This document shows positions 1 to 6,729 of a DNA stretch of 64,000 nucleotides, one piece after another (the stretch's first letter is position 1; each line of letters starts with the position of its first letter). The notes under the pieces are model-generated. The model had not been told where the DNA came from. It saw only the letters and a list, made by a program, of their open reading frames with translations, and made no database searches. Source of the stretch: Anaerolineae bacterium UTCFX1 (lineage in GTDB: Bacteria; Chloroflexota; Anaerolineae; Anaerolineales; Villigracilaceae); the NCBI GenBank assembly GCA_002050275.1, contig MWTB01000004.1:62001-126000 (forward strand), given 5' to 3'. The translations under genes and the position numbers were made by a program.

Positions 1-1
1 T

Positions 2-289
2 GCCGGCTTGTGGGATACCTGGAGCAGTTCGGATGGTTCGTACTTGCGCTCATGCGCTCTGATCACAACTGCGCCGAACAAGTTGATGGAGACGATTCAC
101 AACCGCATGCCAGCCATCTTACATCCGCGGGATTATGCCGCCTGGCTGGACCCTTCGGCGCAAACGCCCAATCAAATCCTCCCACTGATCAAATCCTACC
201 CAGCTGAGGAGATGGACGCGCATCCGGTCAGCGCGCTGGTCAATAACGCGCATCTTGACGCTCCTGAGATGGTTTTACCCGCTCAATAA
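2..289 (+). CDS. SRAP (YedK/HMCES-type) DNA-protein crosslink protein, 3' part only
   Basis: The reading frame is open from base 2 and the true start lies outside the window. About 95 C-terminal residues are visible. They include the family hallmark around NRMPAILHPRDYAAWLD, whose preceding histidine belongs to the conserved H-x-R-M-P active-site motif. SRAP proteins use an N-terminal cysteine (not visible here) to form a thiazolidine crosslink with abasic sites in single-stranded DNA, shielding them from breakage. The visible segment starts with AGLWDTW, the usual strand before the catalytic histidine. No operon partner can be judged because the upstream side is cut. An internal ATG at base 8 should not be taken as the start. 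Confidence 0.85.
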   Translation, partial: AGLWDTWSSSDGSYLRSCALITTAPNKLMETIHNRMPAILHPRDYAAWLDPSAQTPNQILPLIKSYPAEEMDAHPVSALVNNAHLDAPEMVLPAQ

Positions 290-377
290 TCTATTAATTT
301 GATCTACAACAGCGGCAGGATTAATGTCAGGTTAGCGCGACAAGCCTCTATTTTTCGCCATGTTATGATAATTCTCT

Positions 378-1496
378 ATGAACGATAAAAATAAATCAGG
401 CGTTCTTTCGCGTTTGGCTGATACGTTGATCGGCATCGGCTTAGGCGAATCAGTTTTACGATTCAGCGTATTATTTCTTTCAACGGCATTAATCGGCGCA
501 GTCATTTGGCTGGCGCATTCCATCTTCGCGCCGACTCCTGAAACGGGCGCAGCCGAGTCCGCCGCCATCGTGGAAGAAGACGTTCTGCCCGCGCAAGACT
601 TCAACGCATATAGCGGAGTGCCGCGTTTGGCGCAAGTGCACACCACAATTCCCTCGCGCCCTCGGCAGGAGATCGTCAAATACACGGTCGTAGAAGGCGA
701 CACGATCTTCGGCATCGCACAGAATTTCGGGCTTGAGCCGCAAACCATTTTATGGGGAAATTACTATACGCTGCTCGACAACCCTCACGCTCTGAAACCC
801 GGGCAGAATTTAAACATCTTACCAGTCAACGGAACGTATCACGAATGGCAAGACGGCGAAGGGCTAAACGGCATTGCCAAGTATTACGGCGTAACGCCCG
901 AAGACATCATTAATTATCCGGGCAATAACTTGGATATTAAAACTATCGGCGATTTTGCTCACCCGAACATCAAACCGGGCGCATGGTTGATCATCCCTAA
1001 TGGACATCGCGAGTTCATCTCATGGAGCGCGCCGCTCGGCGTGACGCGCGAGAATCCTGCCTCGGCGCGCGTATTGGGCAGCGGCGTTTGCGAACCAGTC
1101 TCTGGCGGAGCGGTAGGCTTCGGCGCGTTCATCTGGCCCTCGCGCAGCCACAAACTTTCAGGATTCGATTATTCGCCTAACACCAATCACTGGGGGGTTG
1201 ATATTTCAGGCAACACAGGCGAGGGCGTATATGCGACCGACGCCGGCGTGGTGGTGTACGCCGGCTGGAACGAACACGGTTACGGCAGCATGATCATGAT
1301 TGACCACGGCAATAATTTCCAGTCGTTGTACGCGCACTTAAGCGGCATCAACGTCGTATGCGGTCAGAGCGTCGGACAGGGAGATTTGATCGGCTCCATC
1401 GGCAGCACCGGCAACTCGAGCGGTTCGCATTTACACTTCGAGATTCGCGCAATTTCATCCTTCGTGAATCCTTGGGACGTGCTCCCGCCGCCCTAA
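378..1496 (+). CDS. LysM and M23 peptidase domain envelope hydrolase
   Basis: The protein has 372 residues. One hydrophobic segment at about residues 27-51 anchors it in the membrane. A LysM peptidoglycan-binding module follows (about 98-145, starting KYTVVEGDTIFGIAQ), and a second LysM-like stretch lies at about 150-205. The C-terminus is an M23 (LytM/lysostaphin) domain with the zinc motifs HWGVD, HLSG and HLHFE. M23 enzymes cut peptide crossbridges of peptidoglycan, so a cell-wall remodelling role outside the membrane is expected. The ATG at 378 follows an AT-rich stretch with TATGAT just upstream. The gene stands alone, with a tRNA gene downstream. Confidence 0.9.
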   Translation: MNDKNKSGVLSRLADTLIGIGLGESVLRFSVLFLSTALIGAVIWLAHSIFAPTPETGAAESAAIVEEDVLPAQDFNAYSGVPRLAQVHTTIPSRPRQEIVKYTVVEGDTIFGIAQNFGLEPQTILWGNYYTLLDNPHALKPGQNLNILPVNGTYHEWQDGEGLNGIAKYYGVTPEDIINYPGNNLDIKTIGDFAHPNIKPGAWLIIPNGHREFISWSAPLGVTRENPASARVLGSGVCEPVSGGAVGFGAFIWPSRSHKLSGFDYSPNTNHWGVDISGNTGEGVYATDAGVVVYAGWNEHGYGSMIMIDHGNNFQSLYAHLSGINVVCGQSVGQGDLIGSIGSTGNSSGSHLHFEIRAISSFVNPWDVLPPP

Positions 1497-1525
1497 TGCA
1501 GCGCACAAACGAGGCAAATCACGCC

Positions 1526-1554
1526 TTGCCGAAGGGCTTTATCTCGGCTATAAT
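1526..1554 (+). promoter_or_regulatory. Promoter of tRNA-Val
   Basis: TTGCCG (1526-1531) and a perfect TATAAT (1549-1554) are separated by 17 bases. The first base of the tRNA lies 12 bases after the -10 box, as expected for a housekeeping sigma-70-type promoter. Confidence 0.8.
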
Positions 1555-1565
1555 GCCGTCACTGC

Positions 1566-1639
1566 GGGCGCTTAGCTCAGTTGGTTAGAGCGCATCTATC
1601 ACACAGATGAGGTCAGGGGTTCGAGTCCCTTAGCGCCCA
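1566..1639 (+). tRNA. tRNA-Val (anticodon CAC)
   Basis: A complete cloverleaf can be drawn. The acceptor stem GGGCGCT pairs with AGCGCCC, the D-stem GCTC with GAGC, and the anticodon stem CATCT with AGATG. The anticodon is CAC at 1600-1602, followed by a normal T arm with GGTTCGAGTCC. The discriminator base is A and CCA is not encoded. CAC reads GUG valine codons. A promoter and a terminator flank the gene closely, so it is a single-gene transcription unit. Confidence 0.95.
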
Positions 1640-1640
1640 C

Positions 1641-1670
1641 AAATAACGAGTCACCCGACTCGTTATTTTT
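1641..1670 (+). terminator. Intrinsic terminator after tRNA-Val
   Basis: AAATAACGAGTC, a 4-base loop and GACTCGTTATTT form a 12-bp stem that runs into a T tract. It starts two bases after the tRNA. Confidence 0.85.
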
Positions 1671-1713
1671 ATGGGCTTTCAGCTCGTCTATTTTCTGATA
1701 TAGTATCGCTACA

Positions 1714-2352
1714 ATGACCGCTCGAACAAACGAACAATGGATCGCTGACTTAAAAGACAATGGCGCCGCGCGCGAGACCGCGCTCGGAGATCTGCGCGCC
1801 ATCGTTCAAAAAGGACTGCCTTACGCCCTTTCACGCTGGCTGTCTCCCAACCAACCTCAATTTAACTCGCTCGTCGAAGAAGTAACCCAAGAGACGCTCT
1901 TGCGCGTGTTGAGCCAAATTGACACTTTCGAAGGACGCAGTCAATTTACGACCTGGGTGCACAAGATCGCCGTGCGGATCGCGCTAACCGAACTGCGCCG
2001 CAAACGCTGGCGCGATTCGTCGCTGGACGAGCTCACCGAAAACGAAGACGCTCCACCGCCCCTCGGCTTGCTCGCCGATTCACAAGCGGGACCTGAAACC
2101 TCCGCCGAACGCGCCGACATGCTGGCGCGCGTGAAGCGTATTATCGAAGAAGACCTAACCGACCGTCAGCGCGAAGCGTTGATTCTGCTTGGCGTCCGCG
2201 ATATGCCGGTGGAAGCCGTAGCGCGCAAACTCAAGACCAATCGCAACGCGCTCTATAAACTCCTCCACGACGCGCGCGTCCGATTAAAACAGCGGCTGCT
2301 AGCGGAAGAAATCGCCCCTAACGACGTTCTTTCTTTGTTCGAGCAGAAGTAA
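1714..2352 (+). CDS. ECF-type RNA polymerase sigma factor
   Basis: The protein has 212 residues with two helical regions. Sigma-70 region 2 lies at about residues 45-110 (core binding and -10 recognition; FEGRSQFTTWVHKIAVR is the typical region 2.3/2.4 block). Region 4 lies at about 140-200 (LTDRQREALILLG, then a helix-turn-helix ending NALYKLLHDARVRLK). There is no region 1 or 3, which fits the extracytoplasmic-function group. It directs RNA polymerase to a specific stress regulon. The next gene begins two bases after the stop and encodes a zinc-type anti-sigma, so the pair is probably co-transcribed. No clear Shine-Dalgarno sequence precedes the ATG. Confidence 0.93.
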   Translation: MTARTNEQWIADLKDNGAARETALGDLRAIVQKGLPYALSRWLSPNQPQFNSLVEEVTQETLLRVLSQIDTFEGRSQFTTWVHKIAVRIALTELRRKRWRDSSLDELTENEDAPPPLGLLADSQAGPETSAERADMLARVKRIIEEDLTDRQREALILLGVRDMPVEAVARKLKTNRNALYKLLHDARVRLKQRLLAEEIAPNDVLSLFEQK

Positions 2353-2354
2353 GA

Positions 2355-2681
2355 TTGACCGAACAGCGTCCGTCAAAAACACAGGCAAACATGAACATCA
2401 AGGAACTCCTCCAGCGGATTCAAACCAGTTTCCGCAAAAAGAAAGAAGAGCCCAATGAGATCGTGCAGGGATTCTTGCGCGTATTGGAGAACGCGCGCGT
2501 CGAGGAGTTGACCTGCGATGAGATTTTCTCAACGCTGGACGAATACGTCGAACGAGAAGTAGGCGCGCACAATGCCGCCGACCTCATGCCGCTCATCCGC
2601 GAACATTTAGATATTTGTCCCGACTGCCACGAAGAATACGAGGCGCTTCTCAAAGTGATTGAAGAGGCAGGCGAGAAATAG
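2355..2681 (+). CDS. Zinc-binding anti-sigma factor (ZAS-like), soluble
   Basis: The protein has 108 residues from a TTG at 2355, or 96 from the ATG at 2391. The TTG was kept because it lies two bases from the sigma stop, with a purine-rich AGAAG before it. Near the C-terminus, HLDICPDC gives the H-x3-C-x2-C zinc motif of the ZAS anti-sigma domain. There is no membrane segment, so it should act in the cytoplasm by holding the adjacent ECF sigma until a signal (often redox or thiol stress in this family) releases it. The basic N-terminal part has no recognised domain. Pairing with the upstream sigma is inferred from adjacency. Confidence 0.75.
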   Translation: MTEQRPSKTQANMNIKELLQRIQTSFRKKKEEPNEIVQGFLRVLENARVEELTCDEIFSTLDEYVEREVGAHNAADLMPLIREHLDICPDCHEEYEALLKVIEEAGEK

Positions 2682-2748
2682 GTTTAACAGGGTTGGCGTA
2701 AGAACGAAGAGATTAACCGCGAATTGTCGCAAATTCCTATAAAGCGAA

Positions 2749-2782
2749 AATCATAACGACGGCGTTTGCCGTCGTTATGATT
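2749..2782. terminator. Bidirectional terminator between anti-sigma and DUF1684 genes
   Basis: A 15-bp perfect stem (AATCATAACGACGGC with its complement) and a GTTT loop separate the convergent genes. On the minus strand the stem is followed by TTTTCGCTTT, so it serves the DUF1684 gene best. Confidence 0.8.
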
Positions 2783-3288
2783 TATGAATGGAACAGCTTC
2801 TCTCCTGCACGGATCGGAACTTTCAGCCGATTCTCCGCCGGCGTAATTGGACAAGACCATCTCTCATTGTACGCACAATAAGGGTTATAAGCGACGTTGA
2901 AGTCAATTAGAAAACGATTGCCCGGCAACGCCTCAGGCTCAAGGTAACGCCCGGCGGGATACGTCTCCGCCCCTGCTAGCGCATCAATAAACGGCAGGAA
3001 GAAACCATAATCCGCCTGATAGATCGTCAACTCTGCGTCTTGTCCATCCGCTTGAAATTTGAAGCGCCCAAAGCGCGTATATTCCTGCGCGCCGCCGGTG
3101 GAGGTTCCCATCGTTATCGTTTGCCGATTCTCAAACGGTTCGACTTGCACTTCAAGCCGCAACGAATCGTTTTCAGGAAAATAATGCAAGCCTTTGAAAT
3201 CGCGCCTCTGCTCAGGGGTCAGCGGGCTTTGCGGATCATGCGCAAAATGCTCATCTTTCTCTTTACGAAATTCATCCAATTCAGTCAT
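2782..3288 (-). CDS. DUF1684 family protein
   Basis: The protein has 168 residues. The family signature is clear at the C-terminus: the YNPYCAYNERWSCPITP block, then ENRLKVPIRAGEK. A central block of aromatic and glycine residues (LTIYQADYGFFLPF) is also typical. DUF1684 proteins are soluble beta-rich proteins of unknown function found across bacteria; no activity is claimed here. The gene is monocistronic, diverges from the downstream response regulator, and shares a terminator with the anti-sigma gene. Length matches the short members of the family. No signal peptide is seen. Confidence 0.85.
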   Translation of the reverse strand: MTELDEFRKEKDEHFAHDPQSPLTPEQRRDFKGLHYFPENDSLRLEVQVEPFENRQTITMGTSTGGAQEYTRFGRFKFQADGQDAELTIYQADYGFFLPFIDALAGAETYPAGRYLEPEALPGNRFLIDFNVAYNPYCAYNERWSCPITPAENRLKVPIRAGEKLFHS

Positions 3289-3449
3289 TTTACTTTCTCC
3301 AAGTGTAATCTCTAGAACATCACAGCGACGGGAATCTTACAAACAAACGACGCGAATTTCACCGCTCGCTTCATGCGACAGCATTTACGTTATATATCGG
3401 CTTACAGCCCTCTTGCATATTCCATTTTCCTGTGCTATCGTTGCCTCGC

Positions 3450-3821
3450 ATGACTGAGAAGACTATTCTGATTATCGAAGACGAGCCGGACGCCGCCGAA
3501 TTGTTTGCCGAGATGATGCGCGTCAGCGGTTTTAGCGTGCTTAAAATCACCAGCAGCGCGTCCGCCTTCGCCATGCTCGCCGACAAACAACCCGATCTAG
3601 TCGTCCTCGACATCATGATGCCGGACGTCTCAGGGTTGGAAGTGTTGCAATATATGCGCAGCAACTCAACGCTGGAACGCACTCCGGTTGTGATCGTATC
3701 CGCCAAAAGTTCCCCCGCCGACATCAAAGCCGGCTTGGACGCCGGCGCAACCGCTTATCTTGTAAAGCCGGTTGGGTTTCTCGAACTGAAAGACGCGGTC
3801 CGCCGCGCCTTAGGCGAATAA
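3450..3821 (+). CDS. Single-domain response regulator (CheY-like receiver)
   Basis: The protein has 123 residues from the ATG at 3450; an upstream GTG at 3432 would add six residues of poor fit. It is a lone receiver domain. The acidic pair is E10/D11, the phospho-acceptor is D54 in VVLDIMMPD, the Ser of VSAKS occupies the conserved Thr/Ser site, and the lysine is in AYLVKPV. There is no output domain, so it must act by protein-protein contact or phosphotransfer. No kinase lies nearby. The stop is followed immediately by the GTG start of thpR, so the two are probably translated from one message. Confidence 0.9.
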   Translation: MTEKTILIIEDEPDAAELFAEMMRVSGFSVLKITSSASAFAMLADKQPDLVVLDIMMPDVSGLEVLQYMRSNSTLERTPVVIVSAKSSPADIKAGLDAGATAYLVKPVGFLELKDAVRRALGE

Positions 3822-4400
3822 GTGAGTCACTTGCGCGCCTTCATTGCCATCGAAATCTCACAGCAAATTCAACAAGCGATTCACAAAGCGACCTCCAACT
3901 TACGGAGCGAACTTGGCGCAGCGATTCGCTGGGTCTCGCCCGAAAATATTCACCTCACGTTGAAATTTCTCGGCGACATCTCGCCCGCTCAAGTGGATGC
4001 GCTGACTCAAATGCTCCGCGCCCAAGCGGACTCCGTCCCTGCGTTCGATGTCGAAGTGGGCGGACTCGGCTCCTTTCCCGACGTGAAGCGGGCTCGCGTC
4101 TTGTGGATCGGACTCCACGCCCCGGCGGAGTTATCGGTGTTGTCGCGCGGAATCGAATCGGCTTGCGCCCGGCTCGGATACGAATCCGAAAAGCGCGGAT
4201 TTTCTCCGCACCTGACGATCGGACGCGTGCGGCAGGATGCGTCCGCGGCTGACGCGCAAAAAATCCGCCGCGCGCTCGAAGCCGCGAAGGTTGACTCGCT
4301 TGGCGCTGTGCGGGTAGACTCGGTATATCTATTCAAAAGCGACTTGAAACGGGACGGCGCAGTGTATACCAAATTATTCTCCGCGCCATTAAAATCGTAA
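3822..4400 (+). CDS. thpR: RNA 2',3'-cyclic phosphodiesterase (LigT family)
   Basis: The protein has 192 residues with a GTG start directly abutting the previous stop. Both 2H-phosphoesterase motifs are present: HLTLKFLG near residue 45 and HLTIGRVR near residue 130. These histidines act on 2',3'-cyclic phosphate ends of RNA. Family members open cyclic phosphates on tRNA halves and can ligate them in vitro. The length is normal. The 3' end of this gene (4287-4322) has a degenerate copy at 9745-9780, on the far side of the retroelement. An 18-bp palindromic repeat follows the stop. Confidence 0.92.
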   Translation: MSHLRAFIAIEISQQIQQAIHKATSNLRSELGAAIRWVSPENIHLTLKFLGDISPAQVDALTQMLRAQADSVPAFDVEVGGLGSFPDVKRARVLWIGLHAPAELSVLSRGIESACARLGYESEKRGFSPHLTIGRVRQDASAADAQKIRRALEAAKVDSLGAVRVDSVYLFKSDLKRDGAVYTKLFSAPLKS

Positions 4401-4422
4401 CGCCGACTTAAGTCGGCGCTAC
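4397..4422. repeat. 26-nt palindromic intergenic element, copy 1
   Basis: The 18-bp perfect palindrome CGCCGACTTAAGTCGGCG is flanked by gtaa and ctac. A second element with the same plan (GTAG, CGC, a TTAA centre, GCG, TTAC) but different arm bases lies at 17576-17601. The shared frame with changed but complementary arms indicates a repeat family under structural constraint. Confidence 0.7.
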
Positions 4423-4435
4423 ACTGAGGTGAAAC

Positions 4436-4780
4436 CTGAACGCACTCGAACTTGCACATCAAATCGTTGACGCCCTGGAGGACAAAAAAGGCGAAGACAT
4501 TCTGCTCCTCGACATCAAAGATGTCGCGTCATTCACGGATTATTTCGTGCTCTGCAACGGCACCAGCGACCGCATGTTAGACGCGCTCGCCAAGAGCGTG
4601 CTGGAAGCGACGAAAAAGGACTACAAGAAAAAATCCCGCGTGGAGGGGAAATCGCAGGAAGGCTGGCTGGTGATGGACTTCGGCGACGTGGTTGTACATT
4701 TATTTTCCCCCGACCAGCGCGAGCATTACGATCTTGAAGAATTGTGGAGCGATGGGAAGGTGTTGCTTAAAGTGCAGTAG
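4436..4780 (+). CDS. rsfS: Ribosomal silencing factor RsfS
   Basis: The frame is open from a TGA at 4430. The only sensible start is a CTG at 4436 with a good Shine-Dalgarno GAGGTG four bases upstream. This gives 114 residues, normal for the family; the first in-frame ATG (4547) would delete the core. Family blocks are DILLLDIKDVASFTDYFVL, CNGTSDRMLDALAKSV and the C-terminal GWLVMDFGDVVVHLF. RsfS binds ribosomal protein uL14 and blocks 30S-50S joining when nutrients are short. It follows thpR after 35 bases and a terminator follows it. The CTG start is an inference. Confidence 0.88.
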   Translation: MNALELAHQIVDALEDKKGEDILLLDIKDVASFTDYFVLCNGTSDRMLDALAKSVLEATKKDYKKKSRVEGKSQEGWLVMDFGDVVVHLFSPDQREHYDLEELWSDGKVLLKVQ

Positions 4781-4831
4781 TTGGGTAGTTGGATAGTCAG
4801 TTAGTCAAATAGTTCGATAGTCGAATAGTTT

Positions 4832-4882
4832 CTCCCGCGTGGACGGTTGCCCTGAGGCTACTAGAACATGCGGGAGTTTTTT
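4832..4882 (+). terminator. Probable terminator after rsfS
   Basis: CTCCCGC (4832-4838) pairs with GCGGGAG (4870-4876) across a 31-base loop and is followed by six T. The tail ttttttatatttgg recurs after the hairpin at 17389-17438. Confidence 0.6.
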
Positions 4883-4900
4883 ATATTTGGCTTCTCCGAA

Positions 4901-4956
4901 TCCCCTCTCCATAAGGGAGATCGCGAAGCGCTCCGTAGGAGAGGCAGGGTGAGGGA
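4901..4956. repeat. Dispersed CCCCTCTCC/GGAGAGG intergenic repeat, copy 1
   Basis: CCCCTCTCC, a short inverted part, GGAGAGG and GGGTGAGG are seen. A related copy is at 17459-17495. Both lie about 20-25 bases after a ttttttatatttg tail and 100-160 bases from a template repeat. Apart from TR1 and the terminator, the rest of 4781-5201 shows no gene. Confidence 0.55.
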
Positions 4957-5040
4957 GAAACCGGGCAGAGAGCCAGCCAGTAATGCCGCGATGTTTATCG
5001 TTGAGACAGCACATACTTCTGGCATGAAATATCGTCAAAA

Positions 5041-5158
5041 CTGTGGAGGAGCGCCGCACGAAAACCGATATTGTTGTTCCTGTTGTTCGGGTGGTTGTTG
5101 TTGCGGATCGCAACACGCGCGTTGTCTTCATTGTTGTTCCACGAGCCGCCGCGCAGAC
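5041..5158 (-). repeat. DGR template repeat TR1
   Basis: This 118-bp stretch is nearly identical to VR1 (6737-6873) at the end of the NACHT-FGE gene. Read on the minus strand it is rich in AAC codons and would encode an FGE-sulfatase tip (LRGGSW, then many Asn, then IGFRAALL), but no FGE gene leads into it: the avd stop lies 43 bases upstream. Aligned to VR1 there are 14 substitutions, all at positions where the template has A on the minus strand, out of about 33 adenines and 118 positions. The first 27 or so bases on the plus-strand side (5045-5071) are identical and would be the initiation-of-mutagenic-homology region. Adenine-specific change is the defining mark of a DGR template. Confidence 0.95.
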
Positions 5159-5201
5159 CCCATGACTCTTGCCCAGAGATTCGCGTATGCCGCGAACACT
5201 C

Positions 5202-5537
5202 TTACATCTGTTTTAGCCACGCGCCAAGCAAGTTCCCCACTTCTTTCAACTGTCGAACGGCATGTTCATATTGCCGCAGGGTGATCAGGTTTTGATCGCG
5301 CGAGAAACGAAGCCACAGACGCAATTGTTCCAGTTGAATATCTGCTTGATGAAGTGTATTGCGCCTCAATTCGGCTTTTGATTTTCCCGCCGCCACGAGC
5401 GAATCTTGAAAACCCAAAGCCAGTTGTTGAATTCGCTCGGAGAGGGTGAAACGATACGCGCGCGGGAATTTCTGCGCTTGCGGAATGAGCCAGAGCAAAA
5501 AATCGTACGTTCGAACGAACAACGGCGATTCGTTCAT
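5202..5537 (-). CDS. avd: DGR accessory protein Avd (four-helix bundle, S23/IVP-like)
   Basis: The protein has 111 residues from the ATG at 5537, which overlaps the RT stop as ATGA, so translation is coupled; a longer in-frame start inside the RT gene is less likely. The sequence is almost wholly helical, with basic and Gln/Leu-rich stretches such as LSERIQQLALGFQDSL and LEQLRLWLRFSRD. This fits the bAvd fold, a pentameric four-helix bundle. Avd binds RT and the template RNA and is needed for mutagenic cDNA synthesis in characterised DGRs. The template repeat begins 43 bases after its stop, the expected RT-avd-TR order. Confidence 0.88.
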   Translation of the reverse strand: MNESPLFVRTYDFLLWLIPQAQKFPRAYRFTLSERIQQLALGFQDSLVAAGKSKAELRRNTLHQADIQLEQLRLWLRFSRDQNLITLRQYEHAVRQLKEVGNLLGAWLKQM

Positions 5538-6589
5538 AACCGAATCCCTCCCAACACAGCGCGGCGCAAGCCCCAACTATCGGCGTGACGAACGTGATTG
5601 ATCCATCCCTGCACGCTGGCATTCAATCTATCAAAAGAAAAACCGCCCGCGGAGTATCCTTCCAGCAGACGGCGCAGTTTGCGGCGAAAGTGAACGACCT
5701 TACGCCGTTTCACGCGGCGAAACTCTGGAAAGATGCGAAAACCTAAAAACGGAATCCCCGTCCATGTTGGGTAAATTTGCGCGCACTCCTCATGAAGCGT
5801 CAGGCGCAATGCCGCCAGTTTCTGAATGATCGCGCTCCGCCACCCTGATAATTCGCGCTTGTCGTTCGAAAAGAGAATGAAATCATCCACATAACGGACA
5901 TAGGCGGGGGCTTTCAGATCGCGCTTCACAAAATGATCGAACCCGTTGAGATACACGTTCGCCCAGAATTGACTGGTGAGATTACCGATGGGCAGTCCGC
6001 GCGGACGATTGGCTGAAAACAGATCATCGCCATTGAAATATTCCATCTCGTATTCTTCCGCAAGCACGCCGACGCCGCTCTGTAAAATCTGATCGCACAG
6101 CCACAATGTCTTTTCATCGCAGATCAGGCGGGCAAATTCCGCGCTCAAGATGACGTGGTCAATTGAAGGAAAGAACTGCCTCACATCGCATTGCAAGACG
6201 AACTCGTACTTTCTCGCGTATTCTTGCGCGCGATCCAATGCGCGGTGCGTGCCTTTGCCCACGCGGTTGGCGTACGTATCGAAAACGAATCGTTTCTCCC
6301 AGATCGGCTCGATCACATTGCACAGCGCATGATGAATCACGCGATCGCGGAACGGCGCGGCGGAGATCAGCCGTTTTTTCGGGTCGTGAATGAAAAAACT
6401 ATGATACGCGCCGGGTTTGTAGGTAAAGGTTTGCAATTCCTCTTGTAAGTTCAAGAGTTCATCGTCTTGCACTCTCTCGAACATGGCGGGTTGCGCCCTG
6501 CCCCGTTTGCCTCTGCGCGCTTTACGATATGCGATGTACAAATTTTCGAAATCGCATATCAGGGGGTAAAGATGTTTGTATGTTTTCAT
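5534..6589 (-). CDS. DGR reverse transcriptase
   Basis: The protein has 351 residues from the ATG at 6589, preceded by AAGGAG at ideal spacing. RT blocks in order: an N-terminal region ending KKRLISAAPFRDRVIHHAL (RT1/2), FVLQCDVRQFFPSIDH with the first catalytic Asp (RT3/A), GLPIGNLTSQFWANVYL (RT4/B) carrying the IGxxxSQ form typical of DGR enzymes rather than the QGxxxSP of group II introns, YVRYVDDFILF with the catalytic YVDD (RT5/C), and GIPFLGFRIFP (RT7). No maturase or endonuclease domain follows. The enzyme copies the TR transcript with frequent errors at A, and the cDNA replaces the VR. It is co-oriented and coupled with avd. The upstream target reads into it because of a frameshift, but it has its own start. 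Confidence 0.96.
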   Translation of the reverse strand: MKTYKHLYPLICDFENLYIAYRKARRGKRGRAQPAMFERVQDDELLNLQEELQTFTYKPGAYHSFFIHDPKKRLISAAPFRDRVIHHALCNVIEPIWEKRFVFDTYANRVGKGTHRALDRAQEYARKYEFVLQCDVRQFFPSIDHVILSAEFARLICDEKTLWLCDQILQSGVGVLAEEYEMEYFNGDDLFSANRPRGLPIGNLTSQFWANVYLNGFDHFVKRDLKAPAYVRYVDDFILFSNDKRELSGWRSAIIQKLAALRLTLHEECAQIYPTWTGIPFLGFRIFPEFRRVKRRKVVHFRRKLRRLLEGYSAGGFSFDRLNASVQGWINHVRHADSWGLRRAVLGGIRL

Positions 6590-6662
6590 TTTTTCTCCTT
6601 GTAAAATGTAGACCCTAAAGGTCTTACAGACGATTAAGGTCTTGTTATTTCTACAAAATCGA

Positions 6663-6677
6663 CTCGCCTTCGGCGAG
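6663..6677 (-). promoter_or_regulatory. GC hairpin between the DGR target stop and the RT gene
   Basis: CTCGCC, a 3-base loop and GGCGAG lie 53 bases past the target stop (minus strand), followed by GATTTTG. It may be a weak terminator, or the post-VR hairpin that assists retrohoming in some DGRs. The role is undetermined. Confidence 0.5.
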
Positions 6678-6729
6678 AGGGCTACGAGCACAGAACGCAG
6701 GAAACAGAAAACACGCTTCGCGAACACGA

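Noticed and set aside
1599..1802. Antisense frame containing GAKGLEPLTSS
   Set aside because: This is the translated reverse of the tRNA-Val gene, a well-known false protein.
5041..5201. C-terminal piece of a second FGE-sulfatase gene
   Set aside because: It lies right after the avd stop with no upstream FGE domain, and all differences from VR1 are at adenines. It is the template repeat.
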